DNA of 62,046 bases from Akkermansiaceae bacterium UBA1506 (lineage in GTDB: Bacteria > Verrucomicrobiota > Verrucomicrobiia > Verrucomicrobiales > DEV007): positions 19,049-81,094 of the forward strand of contig DCQY01000046.1 in assembly GCA_002323995.1 (NCBI GenBank), given 5' to 3'. The translations under genes and the position numbers were made by a program. Under the pieces are notes generated by a model, which did not search any database, was not told where the DNA came from, and saw only the letters and a list, made by a program, of their open reading frames with translations. Shown one piece after another: positions 34,069 to 43,937 of the stretch; positions within the stretch are counted from its first letter, which is position 1, and every line of letters starts with the position of its first letter.

Positions 34069-35994
34069 ATGAATTTCTTTGAACACCAAGAGCAAGCCCG
34101 CAGAAAAACAGGGCAACTCATCTTCTACTTTCTGCTAGCCCTGCTGGGAATCATTGGTGCTACTTACACTCTTGTCATCGGAGTGCTATTTTTGATGGGA
34201 GAGCTCGAAGGTGAGTCTTTTTTTCGCCCTCGTATTTTTGCTGTGACGCTTGGAGGGACCTGCCTCGTCGTTTTTATCGCTTCCGCGTTTAAATCTCTCC
34301 AACTCTCTTCGGGTGGGAGTGCCGTCGCAAGAGAACTCGGTGGTCGGGAAATCGACACTAATACAAACGATTTCCACGAAAGGAGATTACTCAATGTGGT
34401 CGAAGAAATGGCGATTGCTTCAGGCGTTCCAGTTCCGGCTGTCTACGTCATGGATCGTGAGTCTTCGATCAATGCTTTCGCCGCCGGCAGAACGACCAGC
34501 GACGCAGTGATCGGAGTGACTCGCGGTTGCATGACGTTGCTCAATCGAGAAGAACTCCAGGGTGTCATCGCCCACGAGTTTTCTCACATCCTCAATGGTG
34601 ACATGCGACTTAACATTCGCCTAATGGGAATGCTATTCGGGATCCTTTTCCTCGCCCTTATGGGTGAAATCCTGATGCGCAGCACCTTTTATTCGAGCGG
34701 CTCGTCGAGACGCGGCGGCGGAAACATAGGACTCGTGCTTCTCGTAGCGGGCCTTGGCCTCATGCTCATCGGCTTTGTTGGCAGCTTTTTCGCACGACTG
34801 ATTAAGGCGTCCATCTCACGCCAACGAGAATTTCTAGCCGACGCTTCAGCGGTTCAGTTCACCCGTAATCCAAACGGATTGGCCGGCGCTCTGGCGAAAA
34901 TTGGCGGTCTTAGCGAAGGCTCCTCGGTCACCCACCACATGGCCAAAGACGCGAGCCATCTCTTCTTTAGTAACGCGATTTCCTCGGAGCTACTAGCAAC
35001 CCATCCTCCTCTCCCGGAGCGGATCAAACGTCTTCTACCGCAATGGGACGGGGGTTATGACAAAGTCGATTTCCCGGCTTTAAACAAATCAGAACACTCC
35101 GGAAAGCCCGAAGCCGTTAGTGCTTTTTCTGGTGCAGCCAATTCGGCAACCCAGCTTAGCGAAGCAGAAGCAATTGAAAGTTTCAAATCCCTGCATCCCG
35201 AGCAGATTGCTCTTGGAAATGCAGTGCATGCGGCCATTCCAGAACGCTGGCACGATTTTTGCCGCAACCCATCCGGATCCCAGACATTGGTTTTTTCCCT
35301 GCTCGTCGCACAAAACCAAACGACGCGCGAGAACCAACTCAACCTACTTCGTAAGGTTTTTGATAACGATAGTGTTCGAATTATCAGTGAGCTTGCGAGC
35401 GAAGTGAGCCAAATACATTCCACGCTCAAACTCGGCCTCATCGACCTCGCCATTCCATCTCTAAGGCGCCTTTCCTCAGGGGAGTATGATCGCTTCCGGA
35501 AGCTCACCCACGAACTTATCGCCAGCGATCAACAGGTCGACCTTTTCGAGTTTGCCCTGCTTCAGGTCGTGACCCGCCATCTCGACACTTCGTTCGGTCG
35601 TAGACGACTGCCCCGAATCAAATTTAATTCCCTGCGACGGCTTACCGATGATGCCGGCGTTCTACTCTCAACCCTCGCCGATCTTGGCCACCCCAATAAC
35701 CCGGATCAGTCTCTGAATGCTTTCCAGTCCGCCGTGACCGAATTGAAGACGTCGACCGGCTTAACCATCCCACACAAGTCAGGAAATGATTGTGGTCTCG
35801 ACGCTATCGAAGCCGCGCTAGTACAATTTGAGCAATCCAGCCCAACGGTGAAGCGACAACTCATCGAAGCCTGCACCCGAAGCGTCCTCATGGACGGAGT
35901 TATCTCCTCTCGCGAGTCGGAACTGATTCGGGCGATTGCTGACGCGATCGGATGCCCTATTCCTCCCTTTGTCCGTACGGCGCCGCTAGTCTAG
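34069..35994 (+). CDS. M48 family membrane metalloprotease (HtpX-like, extended)
   Basis: 641 residues. Two N-terminal membrane helices (about 20-70), then the M48 core with HEFSHILNGDMRLNIR (zinc site HExxH near residue 168), two further helices, and the third zinc ligand in ISRQREFLADASAVQFTRNP. The core ends with TBR-like ATHPPLPERIKRLLPQWD. Beyond it there are about 300 extra residues, mostly helical, that canonical HtpX (about 290 aa) lacks. Their end (ACTRSVLMDGVISSRESELI) resembles a TerB-type helical domain. Likely membrane protein quality control together with LemA; the tail's role is unknown. Confidence 0.85.
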   Translation: MNFFEHQEQARRKTGQLIFYFLLALLGIIGATYTLVIGVLFLMGELEGESFFRPRIFAVTLGGTCLVVFIASAFKSLQLSSGGSAVARELGGREIDTNTNDFHERRLLNVVEEMAIASGVPVPAVYVMDRESSINAFAAGRTTSDAVIGVTRGCMTLLNREELQGVIAHEFSHILNGDMRLNIRLMGMLFGILFLALMGEILMRSTFYSSGSSRRGGGNIGLVLLVAGLGLMLIGFVGSFFARLIKASISRQREFLADASAVQFTRNPNGLAGALAKIGGLSEGSSVTHHMAKDASHLFFSNAISSELLATHPPLPERIKRLLPQWDGGYDKVDFPALNKSEHSGKPEAVSAFSGAANSATQLSEAEAIESFKSLHPEQIALGNAVHAAIPERWHDFCRNPSGSQTLVFSLLVAQNQTTRENQLNLLRKVFDNDSVRIISELASEVSQIHSTLKLGLIDLAIPSLRRLSSGEYDRFRKLTHELIASDQQVDLFEFALLQVVTRHLDTSFGRRRLPRIKFNSLRRLTDDAGVLLSTLADLGHPNNPDQSLNAFQSAVTELKTSTGLTIPHKSGNDCGLDAIEAALVQFEQSSPTVKRQLIEACTRSVLMDGVISSRESELIRAIADAIGCPIPPFVRTAPLV

Positions 35995-36007
35995 ACACCA
36001 AAACAAA

Positions 36008-36021
36008 GGTCGCGAGCGACC
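36008..36021. repeat. Short inverted repeat after the M48 gene
   Basis: GGTCGC-GA-GCGACC (6-bp arms) sits 14 bases after the stop codon, in the 206-base gap before the macroglobulin gene. No T-run follows. It may be a weak terminator or an mRNA end. The rest of the gap shows nothing I can name. Confidence 0.35.
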
Positions 36022-36200
36022 AAGTGGTGATAAACCTATATCCTTGGCCCATCATACACCCCTAATCAGGGGAGAAGTTCAATTTATTTACCTGAGGCGA
36101 AAGACCGCTGGCAAACTCACGTATTTATCTGCCTGAGGTAACACCTACGCTCGTCAAACACGAACCTAAACCCGACTACTACTGGGATCGCCGAAGACTT

Positions 36201-39200
36201 ATGAAACCGCTGACTTACCTGCTAACCCTTTATATCATCCTATTGTCAGTATTTTCCAACGTGATAAGCCTCGCAGAGGAAGCGCCCACCAAAAAAGCTC
36301 TTACCTTTGAGAAATTCCCCTACCGCTTCAGTTCCCGTAATCCACTGACCAGTGAATCAGAAATCCTCCTAAAATTCAGCGAGCCTGTTACCCCTGCTGA
36401 TGCCGAGAGTTTTCTCTACCTATTCGACAAGCCCAACGAAAGATCAGCTCCTCTCACAGCAAGGCGCCCTGACGAAGCTACCGCAAAAAAATTTCTCGGC
36501 CATAGGATCAACGAAACTTCTACCAAAAACCTTATCGTGCTGCGTCCGGTTCAACCCCTACCTCTCGATGGCAGCTGGTATCTCTACAGTAAAGCTGGTC
36601 TCGTAAGTGCCGACGGCAGCAGCAAGATCAATGAAAGCAGTCTCAACTATGTGGGATCATTAAATTCCTTCAAAATTGATAAGATTGACCTAAGAAACGA
36701 ATACAATAATCCACCACGGGTCTCAATTCGTCTCAACAAGGCTTACCTGAATCCTGCATTTACTGGAGAAAAAATTCGTGACTACATCACCATCAGTCCC
36801 GAGCCGGCCAATCTCTCGCTCGAACTGAATACCTACCGGATTAATCTATCGGCCGATTTCGAACACGGAATTCAATACGAGCTCACCGTTAAAGAAGGCA
36901 TCATTGCCAGTGACGGGACACAGCTAGCACAGGCGATTACTGAAGTCATTGATTTCGTTCCAAATGAAGGTTTTATCACCTTCCCCGCGTTCTCCACTAC
37001 TCAGAATGCCACAGGACATCGCCGCTTTGATGTAAAAACCGGTAACCTCACCGGCCTCCGCACCCGAGTGAAGCATCTCGAAGGTGACGACTTGATCCTC
37101 GCCTTAGCCGAGTACACCACTCGTTACGAGGGGTGGGGAGATAAGCAGGCCATCGATTTTGTTTCTTTCCCCGGTCGCCAGATCTTTGATGAATTTCGTG
37201 ACAACCAAATGCCCGTTGATCGATCAGAAACGATTACATTTAGCTGGGATGATCTCGCAGGAGAAAATACTACCGGAGGATTTTTTCTGTGCTCAGAGGG
37301 TCAGTCATCTACCCGTGAAAAGCTGTCGGTCGGCGCCCAATCGATTATCCAACTAACCGACATTGGCATCGCTTGGAAACAATCAAAGGAAAGCACCATG
37401 ATCTATGGCTTTTCGCTCAAGTCCGGCACGCCGATTCCGAACTTAAACGTCCGCATAACGGACAGCGTCGCAAAGACCCTGGCTGAATCACAAACTGACG
37501 AAAACGGCGTCGCTTATATCGATGCGGTAACATACTCCGGAGTCGATACTCGGTTGTTTCTTGATGCCTCCATCAATGCAGATCGCCACGCCATGGGCTT
37601 TTACGAAGATCTGTCCTCTCTTGGACTCTGGAGTTTCTCTGTTAATCAACGTTGGGATGATGTCAAAACTGGTGAACGACGCACCCTCATCTTCACAGAC
37701 AGAAATGTCTATAAACCGGGAGAGGAAGTGAAAATCAAGTCGCTATCACGCTTCATTGACGCCAACCAGCTCATTGGCGCCGGGGAAGGTCGTGCCCAAC
37801 TCAAGGTCTTCGACCCCATGCGCCGTATGATTGTGGATAAAGAAATCAACTTCGATCGCTCAGGTGCTTTTAATGAAAGCTTCACCCTACCCTCTGCAGG
37901 ACTTGGCTGGTATTCGGTTGAGATCGATTTCAACAATCCTGAATCCGAAGACGAAAATTGGAGGCTTTTCGCCCGCCACTCCTTTCAAGTAGAAGAGTAT
38001 CGGGTCAACACTTTCGAAGTGGCTCTTGATGCGGATGAATCATATATTTCCAACCTCAATTTCGAGGTTCCGCTCTCGGCAAAATACTACATGGGTAAGC
38101 CATTATCAAAAGCCCAGCTTGAATGGAACATCAACGCTCACAGTAGCTACCCACGCCCACTCGGATTCGACGGCTTCTATTTTGGAGATCTCACCATCAA
38201 CGACTCCACTCACCAAGACGGGGGACAGGCCACCCTCACCCCCTCCGGCACCGCAGCAATTAAGTTCATCCTGCCGGAGCAATCCAAAAATCCGAGTCCA
38301 CGGGATATCAGGCTCTCTGCCCGCGTCACTGATGCCAATCAGCAAACCATCAGTGACAGCGTTAGCTTTACGGTCCACAGTTCTGACTTTTACCTCGGCT
38401 TGAGAGAGCCCGAAGGCATTCATCGCAGCGGCGAAACAGCTACCTTTTCGCTGGCTGCTGCTGGAGCAGACGGCAAGGTATATACCGAACCAGTCGCCGC
38501 GACCATCCTCGTCGAAAAGGAAATCTGGACCACCGTCAAGGTAATGGGTAGCAACGGTCGGATGACCCATCGAAACGACCGACGCCTCCAGACGGTATCT
38601 GAGGAAAAGATTCAGCTCAGAACTAAGGTTGATCCAGATTCTGGCCTGACGCTGGCGCAACCCCATCTCATCAACTTTGAGGAAGCAGGTGACTTCGTAA
38701 TCACGGTAACTTCACGAGACGGGCAGAACCGACCCGTTCTAACACGCTCCGAATTCACCGTGATTGGAGCGGAAGAACCCTCCTGGTCTTGGTATGACGT
38801 CATTCGCATCGACCTCATTCCCGATAAGGAAAATTACGAAATCGGAGATACGGCAAAGATCCTCGCTCGCTCTCCAGTTTTCGGCACCGCGCTTTTCACA
38901 ACCGAGCGCAGCGGTGTTCGCTCCACCCAATCCGTCGAGATCGATCAGTACGAAACGGTGCTCGAAGTCCCTATCGAAAAAGGTGACGCCCCGAATATTT
39001 ACGCCAGCCTCTTGATTATCCGCGGATCTGACGAAAGCCCCCACATTCACACCTCTGCTGACTATCGCCTTGGATACACCGAACTAAAGATCGATGATAA
39101 TGAAAGCCACCTCGAAGTGACCATCGACAGTGGTGAAGCCGAGTTTTATCAACCCGGTGAAGAAGTCACCGTGATTGCATCAATCACCGGTCACGACGGC

Positions 39201-41582
39201 CAGCCAGCCTCAGGTGCCGACGTCACCTTCTTCGCGGTAGATGAAGGAGTGCTGAGTCTTACCGGGCACCAGACACCAAATCCCCACGAGATCTTCCACG
39301 CTCCTTTTCCATTATCGGTTTTCACCGGTCAGAGCATTTCAGACCTAATTCCTGAAAATCCATTGGAGCAGGATTTTATGAATAAGGGCTATGTTATTGG
39401 GGGTGGCGGTGGCGGGAATGGTATCGATCCGGACAAAATACGAAAAGATTTCAAAGCCCTCGCCTTCTGGGAGCCAAAATTGACAACCGGCAGTGATGGA
39501 ACCGTCTCCACCACGTTCACTGCTCCCGACAACCTCACCACCTTCCGTCTCATGGCGGTAGTGGCTGAAGGTAATCGGTTTGGTCACGGCGAAGCACCCC
39601 TAGTCATCAATAAGCCACTCATCATTGAGCCTGCGTTGCCCGGCTTCTCCAATATTACCGATCAAATCGATGTGACGGCAGTACTCCACAACAACACCAG
39701 CCAAACTCAAGAAGTGGAAATCAAAGTCCAACTCGACGATCACGCTGCCTTCCTGACCGCCATAGGTGAAACGCTCAACACCAATCTCAGCGCCCCTACT
39801 CGCGCCTTAAGAACTGAAACCGCCTTCCTCGACCCAGGAGCTACCGAGACGCTGTCCTTCCCGATCGCACTCACGGAGACGGGCCAAGCTAAGTGGACGT
39901 GGAGCGTTCAGTCATCCACCGATACTAGTCTCAAGGACGTCACTGAATCGACGCTCGAAATCGGATACCCCCTGCCTCTGTTGCGCGAATCTCACAGTTT
40001 CCGAATTCAGAATGGCCGTAGCCTTGAAAATGCACTCAGCCAAGTCGAGCCGCGACTGCTCGAAGGAAACGGAGAGATCGAATTGACGCTCTCGAACTCG
40101 CGTCTCGTCGGCGCAACTGACGCCCTCGAATACCTCCTGACTTATCCCTACGGATGCGTCGAGCAAACCACTTCCAGCATTGTTCCGTGGCTCTCCACCA
40201 TGCAGCTCCGGCAGGTGATGCCTCAACTCAACAAGAGCGACGAAGAAATCTCCGAAGTAATCAGCAAAGGCATCGATCGTCTCTTCTCTATGCAGACGGG
40301 TAATGGCGGCCTCGGATACTGGCCCGGGGCCACAAAAGCCGAACTTTGGGGCAGCGCCTACGCAGGCGTCGCTATCGCCTTGGCACAAAATCAGGGAATC
40401 CCTGTCCCTAAAGAACGCGCCGCTTCACTGTGGAACTATCTCTCTTCCCAGCTTCGTGACACCACTGAGCTAAAAAATGCTTATCAACTCTCGCAGCGCT
40501 GCCTCGCCAGCTACGCTTTAGCCCTTGCCGGCCGCAACGAAACCCCCTACCACAGCGTGTTATTCGAGCGGAAGAAAGAACTTCCCGGTGAAGCACGTGC
40601 CCTTCTCGCACTGGCCATGATCGAAAGCGGCACCGACACGCCCGCCCTCATTTTGGATCTCCTTGCCAACGACTCTGCGATGCCGGTCTCTGAAGTTACT
40701 TGGTATAAGAAGCCCTACATCGCAGCGACTCGCCTTCTCGCAGAGGTTCGCCACAACCCAAACGGCGACCGCGTTGATCAATATGTCGATGACCTCATGA
40801 AAATGAAACTGCCACTTCGTGGTTGGGGTAGCACTTACTCCAACGCGTGGCCTCTCATTGCTCTTGCTGAGTACGGCAAAGCCGAAGCGGCTAACATTTC
40901 CTCAAACCAGCTCACGGTGACACTTGGAGATGATACCAGCGAGATCACTTTGCCCGGACAACCTCGAAGTGGCGCTGCCTCCTTCTCCTTTAACGGTTCA
41001 ATCCGCGAAAAGAACCTGACCGTAACTCCCTCTGCCACCTCGCCTGTCTACGCCAGCCTGAAGATTGCAGCGCGTCCCAAAATGGCTCAGTTGGAAGCGG
41101 AAAACAATGGTTTCGCCATTCAGCGTAGCTACAAAAAAGTGGAGAACGATGGTAGTATCGTAGCGGCAGAAAACCTGAAGGTCGGCGATCTTATCCTCGT
41201 CACTCTCGACGTTAATCTACCTACGGGCAAAGAGACTTACCTTGCCATCGACGATCCGCTACCGGCTGTTTTTGAAGCAATTAATCCAAGATTCACGACC
41301 CAGGCGACGCAACAAGTGAACCGGGAAGAAAGCAAGCGAGCCCTCTACGCCAACCATCGTGAAATTCAGCAGGATCGGGTCCTATTCTTTGCAAACTACA
41401 TTTCGAAGGAAGGAGACTATCGCACCCAGTATCTCGCTCGAGTGGTGGCTCCCGGCCGGGTTACAGCTCCACCTGCAAAGATCGAAGCGATGTATGAACC
41501 GCAGAGATTCGGGCTGAGCGGCACCACTCAAATTTCTGCTTCCGCCCTGTCCCTTGAATCGGACAAGGTGGCCACACGCTAA
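36201..41582 (+). CDS. Bacterial alpha-2-macroglobulin
   Basis: 1793 residues. Signal peptide MKPLTYLLTLYIILLSVFSN; no lipobox Cys, so soluble periplasmic rather than lipoprotein. MG (fibronectin-like) repeats fill the first 1000 residues. A poly-Gly stretch (VIGGGGGGNG, near 1066) lies where the protease bait region is expected. The thioester motif GCVEQ is intact (LTYPYGCVEQTTSSI, Cys about 1319), inside the alpha/alpha-toroid complement-like domain. A C-terminal receptor-like beta domain ends the protein. It traps attacking proteases when cleaved. The next gene is pbpC, the usual partner, 28 bases on. Confidence 0.92.
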   Translation: MKPLTYLLTLYIILLSVFSNVISLAEEAPTKKALTFEKFPYRFSSRNPLTSESEILLKFSEPVTPADAESFLYLFDKPNERSAPLTARRPDEATAKKFLGHRINETSTKNLIVLRPVQPLPLDGSWYLYSKAGLVSADGSSKINESSLNYVGSLNSFKIDKIDLRNEYNNPPRVSIRLNKAYLNPAFTGEKIRDYITISPEPANLSLELNTYRINLSADFEHGIQYELTVKEGIIASDGTQLAQAITEVIDFVPNEGFITFPAFSTTQNATGHRRFDVKTGNLTGLRTRVKHLEGDDLILALAEYTTRYEGWGDKQAIDFVSFPGRQIFDEFRDNQMPVDRSETITFSWDDLAGENTTGGFFLCSEGQSSTREKLSVGAQSIIQLTDIGIAWKQSKESTMIYGFSLKSGTPIPNLNVRITDSVAKTLAESQTDENGVAYIDAVTYSGVDTRLFLDASINADRHAMGFYEDLSSLGLWSFSVNQRWDDVKTGERRTLIFTDRNVYKPGEEVKIKSLSRFIDANQLIGAGEGRAQLKVFDPMRRMIVDKEINFDRSGAFNESFTLPSAGLGWYSVEIDFNNPESEDENWRLFARHSFQVEEYRVNTFEVALDADESYISNLNFEVPLSAKYYMGKPLSKAQLEWNINAHSSYPRPLGFDGFYFGDLTINDSTHQDGGQATLTPSGTAAIKFILPEQSKNPSPRDIRLSARVTDANQQTISDSVSFTVHSSDFYLGLREPEGIHRSGETATFSLAAAGADGKVYTEPVAATILVEKEIWTTVKVMGSNGRMTHRNDRRLQTVSEEKIQLRTKVDPDSGLTLAQPHLINFEEAGDFVITVTSRDGQNRPVLTRSEFTVIGAEEPSWSWYDVIRIDLIPDKENYEIGDTAKILARSPVFGTALFTTERSGVRSTQSVEIDQYETVLEVPIEKGDAPNIYASLLIIRGSDESPHIHTSADYRLGYTELKIDDNESHLEVTIDSGEAEFYQPGEEVTVIASITGHDGQPASGADVTFFAVDEGVLSLTGHQTPNPHEIFHAPFPLSVFTGQSISDLIPENPLEQDFMNKGYVIGGGGGGNGIDPDKIRKDFKALAFWEPKLTTGSDGTVSTTFTAPDNLTTFRLMAVVAEGNRFGHGEAPLVINKPLIIEPALPGFSNITDQIDVTAVLHNNTSQTQEVEIKVQLDDHAAFLTAIGETLNTNLSAPTRALRTETAFLDPGATETLSFPIALTETGQAKWTWSVQSSTDTSLKDVTESTLEIGYPLPLLRESHSFRIQNGRSLENALSQVEPRLLEGNGEIELTLSNSRLVGATDALEYLLTYPYGCVEQTTSSIVPWLSTMQLRQVMPQLNKSDEEISEVISKGIDRLFSMQTGNGGLGYWPGATKAELWGSAYAGVAIALAQNQGIPVPKERAASLWNYLSSQLRDTTELKNAYQLSQRCLASYALALAGRNETPYHSVLFERKKELPGEARALLALAMIESGTDTPALILDLLANDSAMPVSEVTWYKKPYIAATRLLAEVRHNPNGDRVDQYVDDLMKMKLPLRGWGSTYSNAWPLIALAEYGKAEAANISSNQLTVTLGDDTSEITLPGQPRSGAASFSFNGSIREKNLTVTPSATSPVYASLKIAARPKMAQLEAENNGFAIQRSYKKVENDGSIVAAENLKVGDLILVTLDVNLPTGKETYLAIDDPLPAVFEAINPRFTTQATQQVNREESKRALYANHREIQQDRVLFFANYISKEGDYRTQYLARVVAPGRVTAPPAKIEAMYEPQRFGLSGTTQISASALSLESDKVATR

Positions 41583-41610
41583 TGTTGGTGACGATCCAGA
41601 ATCCTGATTC

Positions 41611-43926
41611 ATGAAGCGAATTCTCACAGCGCTGGTCATCGCCTGTTTTCTCGGCTACGGCTTCTTGTTTTATGCGGCCCCCCTGTTCTTCCCCCTCCCG
41701 GCAGAACTGGAGAGGGCGCCTCGAGGACTGCTCTTCACGGACCGGGAAGGCCGGCCCATCCGCCGCCTATTAGATGGTGGTCTACGTGCCGACGAACCGG
41801 CCACTTTCGATGAATTCCCTAATGCTCTGATTGAGGCAACTCTCGCTGCAGAGGATTCCCGTTTTTTCTCCCACAACGGGATCGACTTTATTGGTATCGC
41901 GCGGGCGCTTAAGGACGCTGCAGGCGCTCAGGAATTCGTTTCCGGTGCTTCTACCATTACCCAGCAAACGATCAAGCTATACTCTCCTCGTCGAAAACGG
42001 GACTTTAAGACGAAAATCATCGAGGCATTAACCGCTCGGAAACTCGAAATGTTTGCTGACAAGGAAACTATCCTTACGGCCTACCTCAACAAACTGCCAT
42101 ACGGCAATCAGCTCACCGGCACGCGGGCTGCCGCCCGGAGTTACTTTGCCAAACCCCTGGGGGATCTCTCTGTGGCCGAGAGCGCTCTCCTCGCCGGACT
42201 TCCCAATAAACCCTCAAAGATTAATCCGTGGCGAAACCTAGAAGGAGCTCAAAAACGCCAGACGTGGGTACTCCAGCGTATGGCAGAGGAAAAATTTATT
42301 ACCAGCACTAGGCTGGCATCAGCTCTTAACGAAGAACTGAACCTCGTCCCAAGAGTCGCCCAAGTTTTCCACGCACCTCACCTTATCCAGCTTATCCAGA
42401 AACACGATCGAGAAGCCGTTCTCGAAGCTGAAGCAAAAGGAACAAACATCACCACAACCATCGATCTCGACTTGCAAAAGTTCGTCGAAAGCGCTGCCAG
42501 AGCAGAACTCGCTCGACTCTGTCACGAATCAAAAGAGGCCAACGATCTTCATGCCGCTGTCGTTGTCATCGAAAATCAAAGTGGAAACATACTCGCTCTT
42601 TCCGGCTCACGCTCTTTTTTCAGTTCAAGGTCTGGTCAAGTCAATGGCGCGTGGTCTCCGCGATCCGCCGGGTCCACGCTCAAGCCTTTCACCTACCTCC
42701 TCGCACTACAACGCAACTACACCCCGGCAACAATTCTCGCCGACACCCCGATTGAGTATGTCAGTTCCGCTGGCTCCTACCAACCGGTGAACTTTGACCG
42801 CCGGTTTAATGGCCCGGTTTCCCTGAGGCACGCGCTCGCCAATTCTCTCAATGTGCCCGCCGTCAAATTACTCAACGCACTCGGGGGGCCGGAAATATTA
42901 CATCACCTTCTAAAGGAGGATCTTAAGCTGACTAGCTTGACCCCTACCGGCGCCGACTACGGACTCGGCTTGACTCTTGGCAATGCCGAGGTCCGGCTTC
43001 TGGAACTGACCAATGCCTATGCCTGCCTTGCCCGGCTCGGGGAGTTTCGTCCTGTCCGGATGACGAAAAATTCGACTCAAAGGGGTTTAGGAGATAGCTC
43101 GGTCGTGTTTGATCGCGATGCTGCTTGGCTCATCGCCGACATCCTCGCTGACGAACAGGCCCGATCCGAAGCCTTCGGTCTGCACTCACCCCTCAATCTG
43201 CCATTCCGCACAGCCGCAAAGACCGGGACTTCCACCGACTTCCGTGATAATTGGACCATTGGCTTCACCCCTGACTACACCGTGGGGGTCTGGGTTGGTC
43301 GATTTAATAATCATCCGCTTAACCAAGTCTCCGGAGCACGCGGAGCCGCTCCGATCTTTCACCGTGTCATGGTTCGGCTCCACCGAGAAAGAGAGCCGCG
43401 CTGGTATGAGCGACCTGACACAATCGTTCAACATTCGATCGATCGCATTAGCGGCCACCGCCTTGGGTCGCATCAACTACCCTCCGGGCGAATTCGTCGC
43501 GAATTGTTTATTCAACAACACTTGACCCCATTAGCCAATAACCTTGACTACGGCCCTGACGGCAAAACACTGCTATCACTCGACTACACCAACTGGTGGC
43601 AGAGTGAAGCGAACGATCTTTATCGAGTCGCTGAACTCACACCGATACCTGAACACGCTCCGCCCCCAAGATTTCAAATTATCAGCCCCGCTGAAGGCAC
43701 TGTCGCCTTCCTCGATCCTGACCTTCCTTCACTGGGGGGTAAGTTCCCACTAAAGATCTCCGGTAGCGGCCGGGAAGAAATTGAGTGGGCCAGCGAAACT
43801 TTAGCCGTCGAAAACGACGGCGAATTCAGTTGGCTCATTCTTGAACCCGGCGAACACGAGGTCACTGCGTGCGACAGAAACACGGGTCGCGAGGTCATGA
43901 CAAGACTGAGTGTGGAATCACTCTAA
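41611..43926 (+). CDS. pbpC: Penicillin-binding protein 1C
   Basis: 771 residues. One N-terminal membrane anchor, then the GT51 glycosyltransferase (AAEDSRFFSHNGIDFIG with the catalytic Glu; GASTITQQTIKLYSPRRK), and the transpeptidase with SxxK as STLK (GSTLKPF, Ser about 355), the SLN motif (ALANSLNVPAVK) and KTGTSTDFRDNW. The C-terminal beta domain typical of PbpC follows (RFQIISPAEGTVAFLDPDLP). It repairs or polymerises peptidoglycan in the periplasm and is tied functionally to alpha-2-macroglobulin. All catalytic residues look intact. Confidence 0.93.
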   Translation: MKRILTALVIACFLGYGFLFYAAPLFFPLPAELERAPRGLLFTDREGRPIRRLLDGGLRADEPATFDEFPNALIEATLAAEDSRFFSHNGIDFIGIARALKDAAGAQEFVSGASTITQQTIKLYSPRRKRDFKTKIIEALTARKLEMFADKETILTAYLNKLPYGNQLTGTRAAARSYFAKPLGDLSVAESALLAGLPNKPSKINPWRNLEGAQKRQTWVLQRMAEEKFITSTRLASALNEELNLVPRVAQVFHAPHLIQLIQKHDREAVLEAEAKGTNITTTIDLDLQKFVESAARAELARLCHESKEANDLHAAVVVIENQSGNILALSGSRSFFSSRSGQVNGAWSPRSAGSTLKPFTYLLALQRNYTPATILADTPIEYVSSAGSYQPVNFDRRFNGPVSLRHALANSLNVPAVKLLNALGGPEILHHLLKEDLKLTSLTPTGADYGLGLTLGNAEVRLLELTNAYACLARLGEFRPVRMTKNSTQRGLGDSSVVFDRDAAWLIADILADEQARSEAFGLHSPLNLPFRTAAKTGTSTDFRDNWTIGFTPDYTVGVWVGRFNNHPLNQVSGARGAAPIFHRVMVRLHREREPRWYERPDTIVQHSIDRISGHRLGSHQLPSGRIRRELFIQQHLTPLANNLDYGPDGKTLLSLDYTNWWQSEANDLYRVAELTPIPEHAPPPRFQIISPAEGTVAFLDPDLPSLGGKFPLKISGSGREEIEWASETLAVENDGEFSWLILEPGEHEVTACDRNTGREVMTRLSVESL

Positions 43927-43937
43927 GCGACCCCACT

